Of a stretch of 64,000 nucleotides of DNA, positions 34,101 through 44,277 are shown in pieces; the stretch's first letter is position 1, and each line of letters starts with the position of its first letter. A program made the position numbers and the translations under genes. The notes under the pieces were generated by a model that did no database searches, was not told the origin of the DNA, and was given only the letters and a program-made list of their open reading frames with translations. Source of the stretch: Rhabdophis nuchalis (Eukaryota; Chordata; Lepidosauria; Squamata; Natricidae); NCBI GenBank assembly GCA_039707465.1, contig CM077643.1:62560605-62624604 (forward strand). The letters run 5' to 3'.

Positions 34101-35883
34101 CGGCAGTGGTCGCTGGCCAGGTTTTGATCTCCTGGGATCTCCGCTTCCCTTTCTGCGCTATTCAGCTGGATGGGTATTTACTTTACCCTTCGCGACAGCT
34201 CTGATCTCCGCCACCGGACATCCAAATCCAAATCCCGCTTCTCTTAATCTATTCCTATGCATTAAAAGATCAGGCGCTTCCTAATTCGTTTTGATTATGA
34301 GATCCCACCACACTGATTGCCTTCCAGCCACCAGAGGCTTCCGTTGTCAGAGCGTTGCTATATCATGCTTTCACAACCTGGTTTATCTTGGGTGAAAGTC
34401 ACCTGCAAGTCCGTTTTGTTGTGGAGCTAGAAATCCCAGGAAAGCATCAACTGAAGCCGCTTGTTTTCAGTGCCAGTTGCTCCCTTAACTTTGTTTTAGA
34501 CGCCCAATAGCTTGCAAAGGTTTGCTCTGAAAGGCGGTTCAGAAGCCTGGTCAGCACCGGTCTTGGCCAGAGAAAAGACCAGATCCCGACGGTGGCGTCC
34601 ATCCTGCCCTGCAGTTTCTTTCCCGGTCGTTCATTTCAGTTCCCAGACATCTCCACTGCTTTGATCTTTAGGGTGAGGGTCCTTCCCTTCCCAAGCTGAT
34701 GCTCTTGCAAATAGGAAGGTTCCTAAGCAGAATCTCAGGGTACTGGTGTTTTCATTGTAGGAGAAAGCAACAATTCCCACGGTCGGAGATCCAATAGAGA
34801 AAACCCAATCTCTAGCCTTGCAAGCAGCCAACCTCGCGACGTTAGCTTTGAATAAGCAACTCTGCACCCGATGAACACTTTCCACTTGAGTGGCGAGAGC
34901 AAGGGGTCCACTCCCAAGAGAGATGGAGCCCCGGTTCCCCTGGGAAGTCTCCTGCTCAGCGCCTGTGCAAGACGAGAAAAGACTGGAGTTATTGCGCTCG
35001 TCCCAAAAGCCCCCCCTCCTTTCAGATTAAAGTTTGCTCATACAGACACTAACCCTAACCCTGAGCGCTAATCCACCTCCATTGAACAGGACATTAAAGG
35101 AGGGTGGGAGGAGTGGAATCCAGTGACCCCAGCAGTGGTGGAATTCAAAAAAATTTATTACCGGTTCTGTGGGTGTGGCTTTGTAGGCGTGGTGTGGCTT
35201 TGTGAGTGTGGCTTTGTGGGCATGGCGGGGGAAGGTAAGGTTAGTGCAAAATCCCCCTCCCCTTCCCATCCCACTAACTTGCTTTCCAGCTCCCCTCCTG
35301 TTCAGAGCAACAAAAGAAGATAAGCTGGGAGGCTATTTGCCGGTTGTCTGAACTACTCAAAATTTCCAATATTGGTTCTCCATAACCAGTCAGAATTGGC
35401 TGAATACCACCTCTGGACCCCAGGGATCCACTCAGTGGTGAAATTCAAAAAGTTTTACTACCAGTTCTGTGGGCCTGGCCATGGCAGAGGAAGGATACTG
35501 CAAAATCTCCATTCCCTCCCCACTGTGGGGCCAGCCAGAGTTGGTATTTGCCGGTTCTCCAAACTACTCAAAATTTCCACTACCTTTTCTGCAGAACCTG
35601 TCAGAGCCTCTTGAATTTCACTCCCTGGATCCGCTTCCCAAGATTTCACTCCCCGGGCGCCACTTCTGAACCCCGCGGGTCCCTGTTCCCACGGCCAGTA
35701 ACGACCTCTTCCTCCTTTCCTTGAATGCAGGTTTGGTTCAAGAACCGCAGGGCGAAATGGCGGCGACAAAAGCGGTCTTCTTCAGAGGAGTCGGAAAACG
35801 CCCAGAAGTGGAATAAAACTTCCAAGGCGTCTCCAGAGAAGCTACAAGAAGAAAGCAAAAGCGATTTGGACTCGGACAGCTGA
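30753..35883 (+). CDS. GSC: goosecoid homeobox protein, three exons
   Basis: Join of 30753-31131, 33505-33764 and 35731-35883 gives 263 residues; human GSC is close to this at about 257. Goosecoid is a nuclear transcriptional repressor of the gastrula organizer, later active in head and limb-girdle development. Seen here: FSIDSIL at residues 6-12, the eh1/GEH motif that binds Groucho/TLE co-repressors; a Tyr/Gly-rich middle; conserved SPVPHQ and LPYMNVGTL segments ahead of the homeodomain; a homeodomain at 168-227 with Lys217 as position 50 and Asn218 as position 51, so bicoid-like preference for TAATCC is expected; and an acidic tail ending DLDSDS. Both introns have GT/AG ends; the second falls between homeodomain residues 46 and 47, as is usual in paired-class genes. 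ATG 30753 is chosen because MPAGMFSID matches the family's start. A Gln/Ala/Pro-rich stretch at residues 24-43 is longer than in mammals. No disruption is seen. Confidence 0.97.
31438..31570. repeat. fold-back repeat, TTCAAGAGGCAA family
   Basis: A left arm 'ttttcaagaggcaaatggac' and a right arm 'gttcagttgcctcttgaaag' are imperfect reverse complements over about 40 bp, with 'gacgtttcgcttctcatcc' between them. Relatives lie at 37318 and 43683. The class is not known to me. Confidence 0.7.
32528..32687. repeat. fold-back repeat, TTTTCTTGCARACG family
   Basis: 'gatcttggttgttttcttgc' at the left and 'gcaagaaaacagccaagctc' at the right are imperfect reverse complements with about 60 bp between them, centred on 'ctcctgatgatgttacc'. 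It lies within GSC intron 1. No clear target duplication. Confidence 0.65.
33505..33764 (+). CDS. GSC: GSC exon 2
   Basis: Completes Gly127 and encodes residues up to Glu213, that is the conserved linker and the first 46 homeodomain residues, including Arg172 (position 5) and Phe175 (position 8). It starts after CCCCCAG and ends GAG|GTAAGG. Residue 204 is Arg where mammals have Lys. Confidence 0.97.
35133..35415 (+). mobile_element. hAT-type MITE in GSC intron 2 (copy 1)
   Basis: Starts CAGTGGTGGAATTC, ends GAATACCACCTCTG. Perfect 8-bp duplication GACCCCAG at 35125-35132 and 35416-35423. Same family as 1091. Confidence 0.88.
35433..35627 (+). mobile_element. hAT-type MITE in GSC intron 2 (copy 2)
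   Basis: Starts CAGTGGTGAAATTC and ends TTGAATTTCACTCCCTG. Flanks GATCCACT (35425-35432) and GATCCGCT (35628-35635) match at 7 of 8. Only one base separates the left flank from the duplication of the preceding copy. It is shorter by an internal deletion. Confidence 0.82.
35731..35883 (+). CDS. GSC: GSC exon 3 coding part
   Basis: Encodes residues 214-263 and the stop TGA at 35881-35883. It begins with the recognition-helix end [15 protein letters not shown] and continues with the Ser/Glu-rich tail. The acceptor is TTGAATGCAG. Confidence 0.97.
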   Translation, partial: VWFKNRRAKWRRQKRSSSEESENAQKWNKTSKASPEKLQEESKSDLDSDS

Positions 35884-36120
35884 TGGCATCGAACACGCAG
35901 GCACACGCAGGCGCGCGCGCGCGCACACACACACAAACGCCCGGAGAAGCTGCCGATGGGGCTGGACTAGATTTCTCTTGGCCACTTGCACGAGGGGGCG
36001 CTCGCAGCTCTTGCACAGACTCTGCCTTTGCAGGGAGAGGGAGGAGGGACGGTCGACCTAGGTGTATATAATGTACCCCCATCCCGGAGTCAACACTTTG
36101 AAATAAAACGCGTGGCGGCG
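35884..36120 (+). other. GSC: GSC 3' UTR (predicted)
   Basis: A short 3' UTR of roughly 240 bases that ends after the AATAAA at 36102. It includes a GC/AC dinucleotide run at 35910-35933. The cleavage site is not seen directly. Confidence 0.6.
36102..36107 (+). terminator. GSC: polyadenylation signal AATAAA of GSC
   Basis: Canonical AATAAA 219 bases after the stop codon, the first after the coding region, followed by a GTGG-containing stretch. Confidence 0.75.
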
Positions 36121-38483
36121 GAGTTGCATGGGCTGAGGCTCACCGCGGATCTTTCCTGAGGTGGACTCTCAGCCCTCCGGCGGGGCGGCCCCAAAAAAGG
36201 CGAGAAGGCCTGGCCTGCCTTATCCCCTCGGTTTTACTTAGAGGTTTTTTGTTTGGTTTGAAACTTGTTTAGGGTAGCTGTAGAGAAAGTCCGGGGGGGG
36301 GGGGAGGAAGGAAGAGGGGGTGAAGAACAAGGCCTTGTATTCTACTGGGCTGCTGGGTTTTGAACCCGGCTCCAAGGAGAGACGCTAATTCTCTGTACTA
36401 GAGAAAACCTGGCGGGAAGAACTGTAGGGTGTGGTCAACAATTTCAAGAGGCAATTGGGAGGGCGTGATTGAAGCCCCATCCACTTCGTATGGTCATCAG
36501 GAAAGCCACAGCAGAGGGATCAAAACTTGGTGGCTGTTTTGATCGCGCTGCTGTGGCTGCTGCCTTGGGTTGGTTTTTTTAAAAAACCTGACTAGTGAGT
36601 TTTGCAGCACCACCAACATCCAAGCTGTCCGATGATGAGGAAGGATGCTGGGATTGCCTGTCTGTGCAAGATGACTTGGGAGTAAGCCTCCTTTGGCTCA
36701 GGACACATGATCCAGCAATGAATTTTGCTAGCTATTGGTTGCAAGGAGATTCCCCCCCCCCTTTCCTGGGGATTTTGGGCATGACAAAGCTTGCAAGGGT
36801 CAATGTAGGGCATCTCTCTTAGATGCCCTGCATTGTCCAGTAGGATGGAAGGACAATATTAACAGCAGCTGATTGGGAAATCAGGCAGTGTGGGAATCTC
36901 TCTCCTGGGTCATTTCTAAAATGCAAGTCTCTGCCCCCCCCCCCCCCGCCCCCAAAGGAATCTGGAAAAAACAGGGCCTGAAGAGGGAAGGCTCATGTTC
37001 ATGAGGAAAGAGCTATTGGTTCTGGGGAAGCTGTAGAAATAATCAGCTTCTGCTTCTGAACTAAGCAGGACAAAATTGCTTCTTTTTCTGTACAATTCCC
37101 GCAGAGTGGCTTGGCATTACAATGAATGACCAATGGGGATTACAGAATTGGTACCAGGATACAGCAATGCCAATGCATAAGGACGCAAACGAAGCCCATC
37201 CAAGGTTTTCAGTACATAAAGTTATTGCTCCCAGGTAACTGTTTTGCAGCTACTGTCTTGCAGGGGGCAACCTAACATTATAAGCAGCAACTATTAAGAT
37301 TTCTTGTCCCAAAAGTGCTTTTCAAAAGGCACTTTGTTTCTTTGTTGTCGTTGTTTTTCCTTTTTGAAAAACATTTCGTTTCTCATCCAAGAAGCTTTGT
37401 CACTTCTACTGAAGAAGATTCTTGAATGAGAAGCGAAATGTTTTCAAGGAGGAAAAAACAAGAAAGTCCACTAACCCTTTGAAAAATACTTTTGACACAA
37501 CCATGACTTGGATGAGAGGCAATTAGGATTAGTTAAAATGGTACCCACGCAAAAACTGACGTTGAGAGTTGAGATATCCTTATTAGGTTCAGCCAAAATT
37601 ACCCAAGGAACAATGCAAGTTTTCCACTCAGAGAGTTGGAAATATTTTGCATGATGACGACTCCTGGACAAAATGAAAAACTAGCTCTCTCTTTTGCACT
37701 TTCTGGAGTTCTGAAGCTTTGCACAGTTTTGAATTGCTGAACTGTGGATAATGGATTGTTTTCCCTCAAGGAACAACATGGCCATGATTTTTTATACAAA
37801 CAGCCCAGACTCTTAGAAGATGTAAAACACAAGCTAAAATTCTGTCAAATTCCTTGTGATTTCTTGAGATCCGGGCCAATGTGTTTTTATCTGTCGAAGA
37901 TGAAATGCTTTAACTGATTTTTGGGACAGTTCCTACAACTGGAAGTTCATTATAGCTAGAAACAGCACAACATAAAAAAAGCAACAATTTCGTCCTTTGC
38001 CATAAAAGAACGGGTAAGTCAGAAATACTCTTCATGAGTTTGTAATTCCCATATTGAATGCTTAGGTGTTTATAAAGCATAAAGGTCAATTTAAAAGTGG
38101 GATAAAACAGGCTTGGGACTTAATCCTGAGAGGATTGGAAGACTTTGAAAAAAGTATTTTATTTTCTTCACACGCCACTGGGTAAGTTGTATACCAGTTA
38201 CATAAGGTGTTATTGAGTTCAGTGTGCTTTATCCACAGGTAAGTGTTTCTATAGGATTGCAGATTGAGATGCTTTATTTTGTAAGCCACACAAATAACTA
38301 ATGGGCTGAAACTTCTGAAAAGTTTTGCAACTTTGTGAAGCTCATAGTAAGGAGAAGAGACAGAGCAACTGCACAGCAATCTTCAGTTTATCAGAAAGCC
38401 ACGTTCTCTATCTCCTTCTTTCTTCAGAGATCATAGCTATACGTTTCCAATCTGGAGATTCTTCAATGATCATGGATCTGCTC
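36121..38483. other. downstream flank of GSC
   Basis: No second gene is seen. 36121-36460 is still GC-rich. The only repeat I recognise is the fold-back at 37318-37492. Confidence 0.55.
37318..37492. repeat. fold-back repeat, TTCAAGAGGCAA family (rearranged)
   Basis: 'aaaacatttcgtttctcatc' and 'gagaagcgaaatgttttcaa' form the arms. The outer parts 'tttttgaaaaac' and 'ccctttgaaaaatacttttg' relate it to 31438 and 43683. Confidence 0.6.
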
Positions 38484-38748
38484 CAGTGGTGGGATTCAAA
38501 TTTTTTTACTACCGGTTCTTCAGGTGTGGCTTGGTGGGCGTGGCAGGAAAAGGATACTGTAAAATCTCCACCCCAGGGGAAGATTAGTGCAAAATCCCCA
38601 TTTCCTCCCAATCAGTTGTGACTCAGGAGACAGAGAATAGATGGGGGCAGGGTCAGTCAGAGGTGGTATTTACCAGTTCTCCAAACTACTCAAAATTTCC
38701 ATTACCGGTTCTCCAGAATTGGTCAGAACTTGCTGAATACCACCTCTG
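38484..38748 (+). mobile_element. hAT-type MITE, GTGGGATTCAAA family
   Basis: Runs from CAGTGGTGGGATTC to GAATACCACCTCTG, the best-preserved ends of the family. No matching 8-bp flanks are seen. Confidence 0.8.
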
Positions 38749-39205
38749 CTGTAGATGTATACAGTATATCCAGTGCCTCCATCCCCAATGCCATACAAAT
38801 AAGAATGTTTAGAGAAGACATACCTGTTTGGTGCACTCTGTGCAGGTCAATCCAGGTTCTCCACTGCTCCAGTTATCTGGAGCCATCTGCCAGATGACTT
38901 GGGACCCCATGGATGTAGGGTCCTGCAGTCCAGCTATAACTGACCCAATGATTCTGAATAGGCAGGTGTAGGATTGGACTGTGGCAGAGCTAGTAGAAAC
39001 AGAAACATTCAAATAGTGTCCTGAATTCATACATCACATTAGCTAGTGGAATAAAACAACATTAACAAGTTGAAATCTTGAGCTAATTCTACAAATCCCA
39101 GGAGCAGGACCAATAAGGCAGTTCTGTCTTCATATGATGGAGAATTTCAGCCTCATCTGTACAGTAAACAAATCCTTCCCTTTCCTTAAAGTAAGGAAGA
39201 TCTCT
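38749..39205. other. intergenic sequence, nothing recognised
   Basis: No supported feature. Confidence 0.5.
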
Positions 39206-39213
39206 TGCTAGTC

Positions 39214-39799
39214 CAGCGTTTCTCAAATAGTGGGGCGGGCCCCCCTAGGGGGGCGCGAGGCTCTGTAAGGGGGGGCGCGGAGCCGCACACCCGGAAAGAC
39301 AGATACCACCGTTGCATTCTCCGCATGGCCCGAGCGCCTGTTCCTTAGCAGCTCCCAGCGCGCCGCCCGGCTCAGCAGCTCCCAGCGCGCCGCCCGACTT
39401 GCCCGCTCACGGCTCTTGCCCGCTGCCCGCCTGGACGCGGCCAGTCGAAAGCCGGGAGGGAGGCGACCCCCTTCCACGGCGTGGAAAAGCGGCCTCCCTC
39501 CCGGCTTTCGACTGGCTGCGCTGGGAGCGCTGGGAGCTGCTGAGACCATCGCAGTAAGGAACAGGCGCTCGGGCCATGCAGAGAAGGCAACGGCGGCACC
39601 AAGGAGAATAAATATCCTTGGCTCGGAAGGAGGCGAGGGAAAGAAGGGAGGGGGCAGCCCCGGGGCTGGGGGGGGCGCTTTCCGGGGCTGGGGGGGGGGC
39701 GCTTTCCGGGGCTGGGAGGGCGCTTTCCGGGGCTGGGGGGGCGCGAAATGTTTTCTTCTTCCTAGGGGGGGCCTGACAGAAAATAACTGAGAACCACTG
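39214..39799. mobile_element. hAT-type non-autonomous element, GC-rich fold-back core
   Basis: The ends CAGCGTTTCTCAAATAG and CTGAGAACCACTG lie inside a perfect 8-bp duplication, TGCTAGTC (39206-39213, 39800-39807). The core is self-complementary: 'cgagcgcctgttccttagca' near 39330 pairs with sequence near 39560, and 'agtcgaaagccgggagggag' near 39441 pairs with sequence near 39495. Four copies of a 'ccggggctggggggg' unit follow at 39658-39738. No transposase is encoded. Confidence 0.88.
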
Positions 39800-39807
39800 T
39801 GCTAGTC

Positions 39808-40044
39808 TGACATTAGTATGTTATATCCTCTTTCACTTTCAATGTTATGGAGAACTCTTCTGAAACAAGCTAGATATTGATCAGAAACAACCTGATTGAT
39901 GGCATGCAAGTATGGATTGAAGGAACTTTGTGTCTAAGACTCAACTGACAAATTTAAACACCACCATTCCACACACACACTACATTCATCCAGACCCATC
40001 CCACCATGATACGCAGAAGGCACTCAATGAGAAGGGAAATGAAG
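39808..40044. other. intergenic sequence
   Basis: Nothing recognised. Confidence 0.5.
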
Positions 40045-40280
40045 GGGGCCGCGGTGGCACAGTGGTTAAAGTGCAGTACTGCGGGCTACTTCTGCTGCCT
40101 GCCAGTTGCCTGCAGTTTGGCAGTTCAAGTCTCACCAGGCTCAAGGTTGAACCCAGCCTTCTAAGGTTGATAAAATGAGGACCCAGATTGTTGGTCAGCA
40201 AAATGCTGACTCTGTAAACCATTTAGAGAGGGCTGTAAAACACTGAAGTGGTATATAAGTCTAAGTACTACTACTATTGC
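40045..40280 (+). mobile_element. tRNA-derived SINE with L2-like tail, full length
   Basis: Head 'ggtggcacagtggttaaagt' (A box), 'ggcagttcaagtctcacc' (B box), body with 'gataaaatgaggaccc', and tail 'gtggtatataagtctaagta' followed by CTATTG-like units. This is the clearest copy of the family here. Confidence 0.8.
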
Positions 40281-40624
40281 TTATCTCCTTGAGATTGACT
40301 CCTTGTATGATTGTCTGATGGATAAACACTACTTCAAGGGTAACCCATACCTGTGTCATTCATAAGCTGGGGATGGGGTTGAGGCAACATCATGGAGATA
40401 CAGAAATGAAACAAATTCTTGCTAGGCTAGATTTGTGCCATTATTAGGTACAAGTGGGATGAGGCCCAGAGAAATACAACTATTTAAACTGGTAATATGA
40501 AGACATATGGTAAAAGAAGCTGAAAATGATCAAAGATGATCAGTTTTATCATTCCTTGATTATAAGAGTTAAATTCTAAACTCTTACAAACAATAAGATA
40601 ATTGGAAAGACCTACCATCTCAGA
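40281..40624. other. intergenic sequence
   Basis: Nothing recognised. Confidence 0.5.
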
Positions 40625-41133
40625 ACAAGAACATTTTAACACAGTTAGACAGAGTTAGAAGGGACCTTATAGGTCATCTAGCCCAACCCCCACTCAAGCA
40701 GGGGACCCTACACCATTTCTGACAAATGACAGTCCAATCTCTTGAAAGTCTCAAGTGATGACGCTCCCACAACTTCCGAGGGCAAGCTGTTTCTATTGGT
40801 TATTTGTCCTCACTGTCAGAAATTTCCTCCTTATTTCCAGGATGAATCTTTCCTTGGTTTCCATCCATTATTCTTGTCTGGCCTTCAGGTGCTTTGGAAA
40901 ATAGCTTGACCCCCTGCTCTCTGTGGCAGCCCCTCAAACATGATAACACTGCTATCATGTCTCCCCTGGTCCTTCTCTTCCCTAGACTAGCCATGCCCAG
41001 TTCCTGTAACCGTGCTTCATATGTTTTAATCTCTAGTCCCCTAATCATCCTGTTTGCTCTCCTCTGCACTTTTTCTAGAGTCTCAACATATTTTTTATAG
41101 TGTGGTGACCAAAACTGGATGCCTTGATCTCCC
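40625..41133 (-). mobile_element. CR1 LINE, 3' fragment
   Basis: Minus-strand frame near 41135-40800 reads FWSPHYKKYVETLEKVQRR, then RMIRGLEIKTYEARLQELGM and KRRTRGDMIAV, the CR1 polymerase C terminus. The 3' end at the left carries 'gaagggaccttataggtcat', the complement of the CR1 3' UTR. It is 5'-truncated and has frameshifts. Confidence 0.85.
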
Positions 41134-41988
41134 AAATCTGTTCTGAGAATACGAACCCCTTCTTTCCTAAGGAAAGCAGATCTTTCTTTGCTTCAGGCTC
41201 TCCAGAGAAGGAATCCGGAAGCTGTGCTCCAAAACTTCCACAGGGTCAACAAACAGAGTCCACCTTTTCAGAATGTTACAAGGAAGGCTTCATGGGAAAC
41301 ATGGGGCTAAGTTTTTGCCCAATTCTTCTCACACAGTACAAATGATGTTTTCTCAGCAAAGATGAAGGTAGGATTTGGATTTTAAAAGGCTTCGTGTCTA
41401 CATTGTACCAATGAATCAATTTTTGTCTTCTGAATATTTTATGCACTGATACATCTGCATTCCAATATAAATGCTGCACAGAATCAAAAACCATAGCAAG
41501 AATGGATGAAGCGACAACCCGATACACAAAATGTAGACAAATGCAAATATAGTAAAAAGGTTTCAATAAACAATTGTCTATTTCAAATCATTCTAAAAGA
41601 ATCTATCATTTAATATATATCTACACACACATTTAGTGGAATTTCATGGACATATTGTAACAGTTAAATGCAGTGTCACTTTCTACCACAAGAAGATATT
41701 TTTCCCAAATTAATGATATATTAAAATGTTAAGATATGTATTGGTCCTTAAGTGATGAACATTCTGAGCATCTTAACAATCTTTGATATCTCAGAAAAAT
41801 TAGAAAAAAATAGTCTTTCATTTCTGATGGTGAAAATAACAAACAGGCAATATTAAAAATGGTATTATTAAAGTGAATGAAGGGAATTTATAAAAAGTGC
41901 ATTTAAAACAAGGGCAAACACCCAATTGACTGTCCCTCTACATGCTATACATTCAGAACACACTCATCCCTAAAGTCCTTCCTATAGC
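41134..41988. other. AT-rich intergenic sequence
   Basis: Nothing recognised. Confidence 0.5.
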
Positions 41989-42463
41989 TATGATGGCGAC
42001 CCTATGGCACGCGTGGCACAGGTGGCAGGTGGTGCCCTCTCTGTGGGCATACAGGCCATCGCCCAGCTCAGCTCCACCGCACATTCATGTGTGCCTCCCA
42101 CCGGCCAGTTGATTTTCAGGTCTCTGCTGCACATGCAGGAGATGCGCACACATGCACAAGGGGTGGGTCACACGCGCACAATGGATGGAGGGAGTGTGGG
42201 AGGTGCCGCATCCTCCATGACCCATTTTTGGTCCCTAGAGGCTTTAGGGAGGCCTGCTGGGCCCAAAATGGGGCACGGGGGGTTTGTGCACATGTGTGTG
42301 GAGAAGTGCAGGGATTGCATGCATGCACATGGGTGCGGGAAGAGCACAGGAGGTCATGTGCGCATGCTCAGGGGGTGGGGCACATTGCATTATGGGTGTG
42401 AGCACGCATACACGTACTGGCGCGATCTCAGCACACGAGGAGAAAAAGGTTAGCAACCTTGAG
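41989..42463. mobile_element. hAT-type element, TGATGGCGAACC family
   Basis: It begins 'tatgatggcgaccctatggc' and ends near 'aaaaaggttagcaacc', degenerate forms of the ends seen at 55826 and 58426. Body is GC-rich with many GCACATG-like units. No flank duplication is visible. Confidence 0.65.
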
Positions 42464-43000
42464 AAGAGACACTCCATATCCTGATTCAGAGAATCTTCCA
42501 GATAGGACCATGGTCTGTGTGTGTGTAAAACAAGTCAACATTTTGACAGGTCTCTGCACATACCCCTGCATCTAGACTGAGTAGGTCGCCATTTTATTTT
42601 TGCACCCTGGAACGCAGAGGTGATACCACCATGTGGCCATCTACATCTACAGGTAGGGTTATAGCTGAGGTCCAAACTCTGCAGCCAAGAGGTGGCTCAG
42701 GTGATCATGCAGGCAGCAGTCTAATGGGAATCAGAAAGTCCTGGGATTATTCAGAAGGCATGGTTGCCTACAGAGGTTTTCCTTTCCTTTTTTTTTAAAG
42801 CATATTTTTAAATCTTCTAAAAAATGACTTGCAGTAAGTGCTCCCTCCCTTCATTATCTTATGGGTAAGCCAGCTCTTTTGTATGTTATTTGCTTGCCAA
42901 ATTGTTATCACTAACCAAACTAAAATGTGCAACCTTTGATACTTTCTCATAATTACATATGTTGGATAAAAATGTTTAGGTATTAACAAAATGTCTTTTA
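42464..43000. other. intergenic sequence
   Basis: Nothing recognised. Confidence 0.5.
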
Positions 43001-43121
43001 CGACCTGTGGGGTGCCCCAGGGGTCGGTCCTCTCGCCACTCCTGTTCAACACCTATATGAAGCCGCTGGGCGAGATCATCCGTGGTTTTGGGGTAGAGTG
43101 CCACCAGTACGCTGGTGGCAC
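43001..43121 (+). mobile_element. L2 LINE, internal RT fragment
   Basis: Translates as [20 protein letters not shown] followed by [16 protein letters not shown], the block just before YADD in the L2 polymerase. It breaks off in a 10-bp perfect hairpin at 43098-43121. Confidence 0.85.
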
Positions 43122-43389
43122 TTTCAAATAGGTGTCTCTTTCAAATCTCAGTTTATGTTTCCTTGGGATGGTATTTCCGCAAACCCAAATATAATTTGGT
43201 ATCATTTCTTATTCCCTTACCTTTGCTAATCTATCCTAACTATGTTTCCCACTCCCCCTTTATATCTCGCTCTTGAATAAATACTTATATATTTAATGTT
43301 TTCTTTTCTGTTTCCCCCTTCTTCCCTCCCTTTCCATTTAATAGTGCATCGTCTGGGTTCTGTATCTTCTCCTTACTTTCTTTTCTAGC

Positions 43390-43680
43390 TTCCTTTCTCT
43401 AGCCAATCCTAAAATCATCTCCATGTCTCAAAGTACACCAATTTCTCTTTCTCTTTTATTTTCAGTGTCAACATATTCATCTCTGCACAATCTAATATCT
43501 TTTTTATTATCTCTTCCTCTGTTGGCAACTTATTTAATTTCCAATTTTGGCCAAATACAATTCTTGCTGCTGTAGTTACATGTATAATCAAATAAGTATC
43601 CTCTTTCTTGAGTTTCTGTTCCATTCTGTTCCAATATTGTGCAGAGGAGAAACCTGATAGCACTATGACCCAAAGGTGAT
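43390..43680 (-). mobile_element. L1 LINE, ORF2 C-terminal fragment
   Basis: Minus-strand frame has HVTTAARIVFGQNWKLNKLP and EEEIIKKILDCAEMNMLTL, closely similar to the L1 piece at 8453. The 3' UTR may extend left to about 43140. No poly(A) or duplication seen. Confidence 0.75.
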
Positions 43681-43682
43681 TT

Positions 43683-43838
43683 TTCAAGAGGCAACTGGAC
43701 TTTCTGAAGAAGCTTCTTGAATGAGAAGCAAAATGTCTTCAAAGAAAAAACAGAAAGTCCTGTTGCCTATTGAAAAAAGCACCTTTGGAACAACCATGAC
43801 CGGGATGACTGAGAATCTCCACAGACATTTAGCTATTG
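43683..43838. repeat. fold-back repeat, TTCAAGAGGCAA family
   Basis: Arms 'tttcaagaggcaactggact' and 'agtcctgttgcctattgaaa' flank 'gcttcttgaatgagaagcaa'. It continues with 'acaaccatgaccgggatgac'. Confidence 0.7.
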
Positions 43839-44277
43839 ACAGCAGTATCCAGTATACAAGGATGAACATAGGCTGAGTCTGCCCCACCAGCTCTGCCAAA
43901 AGCACTCTATATTTCGGTGCTATAAATGCCCCAAATGGCTGCTTAACTTCTCACTCTTTTGAAGTGAGAATCAGAGGAAAATGCTCACTTAAGCCTAATG
44001 TAGTTTGAACAGTTGAACGGTTTGATGCTCTGCAGCAACCCAGAGCACTGGAAAAGAAACAGACTGCCTATCCAACATTTTCCAACAAAATGGATACCCA
44101 GGCAACTTTATTAAAAAGTGCTTGACCATGCAACTAATTACAGCATAGCCAACACAAATTATGGAAAGGATAATGCTATCATACATCAAAAACATCACAG
44201 AAACAGCCAAATGACTATTGTGACAACCCAGTGTCACTCTAGCATACAAAACAATGAAAGTTTACTTTTTAAATAAA

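Larger units (their letters stand above)
33765..35730 (+). other. GSC: GSC intron 2
   Basis: 1966 bp, phase 0. It has an AAGG repeat at 33797-33827 and two hAT MITEs near its 3' end. The second MITE ends 103 bp before the acceptor TTGAATGCAG. Confidence 0.93.

Noticed and set aside
35048..35061. CTAACCCTAACCCT in GSC intron 2, a telomere-like motif
   Set aside because: Only two units; too short to call an interstitial telomeric array.
42004..42453. 149-codon frame with Cys/His-rich peptide
   Set aside because: It lies wholly within a non-coding hAT element. The Cys/His content comes from GCACATG-like units and has no zinc-finger spacing.
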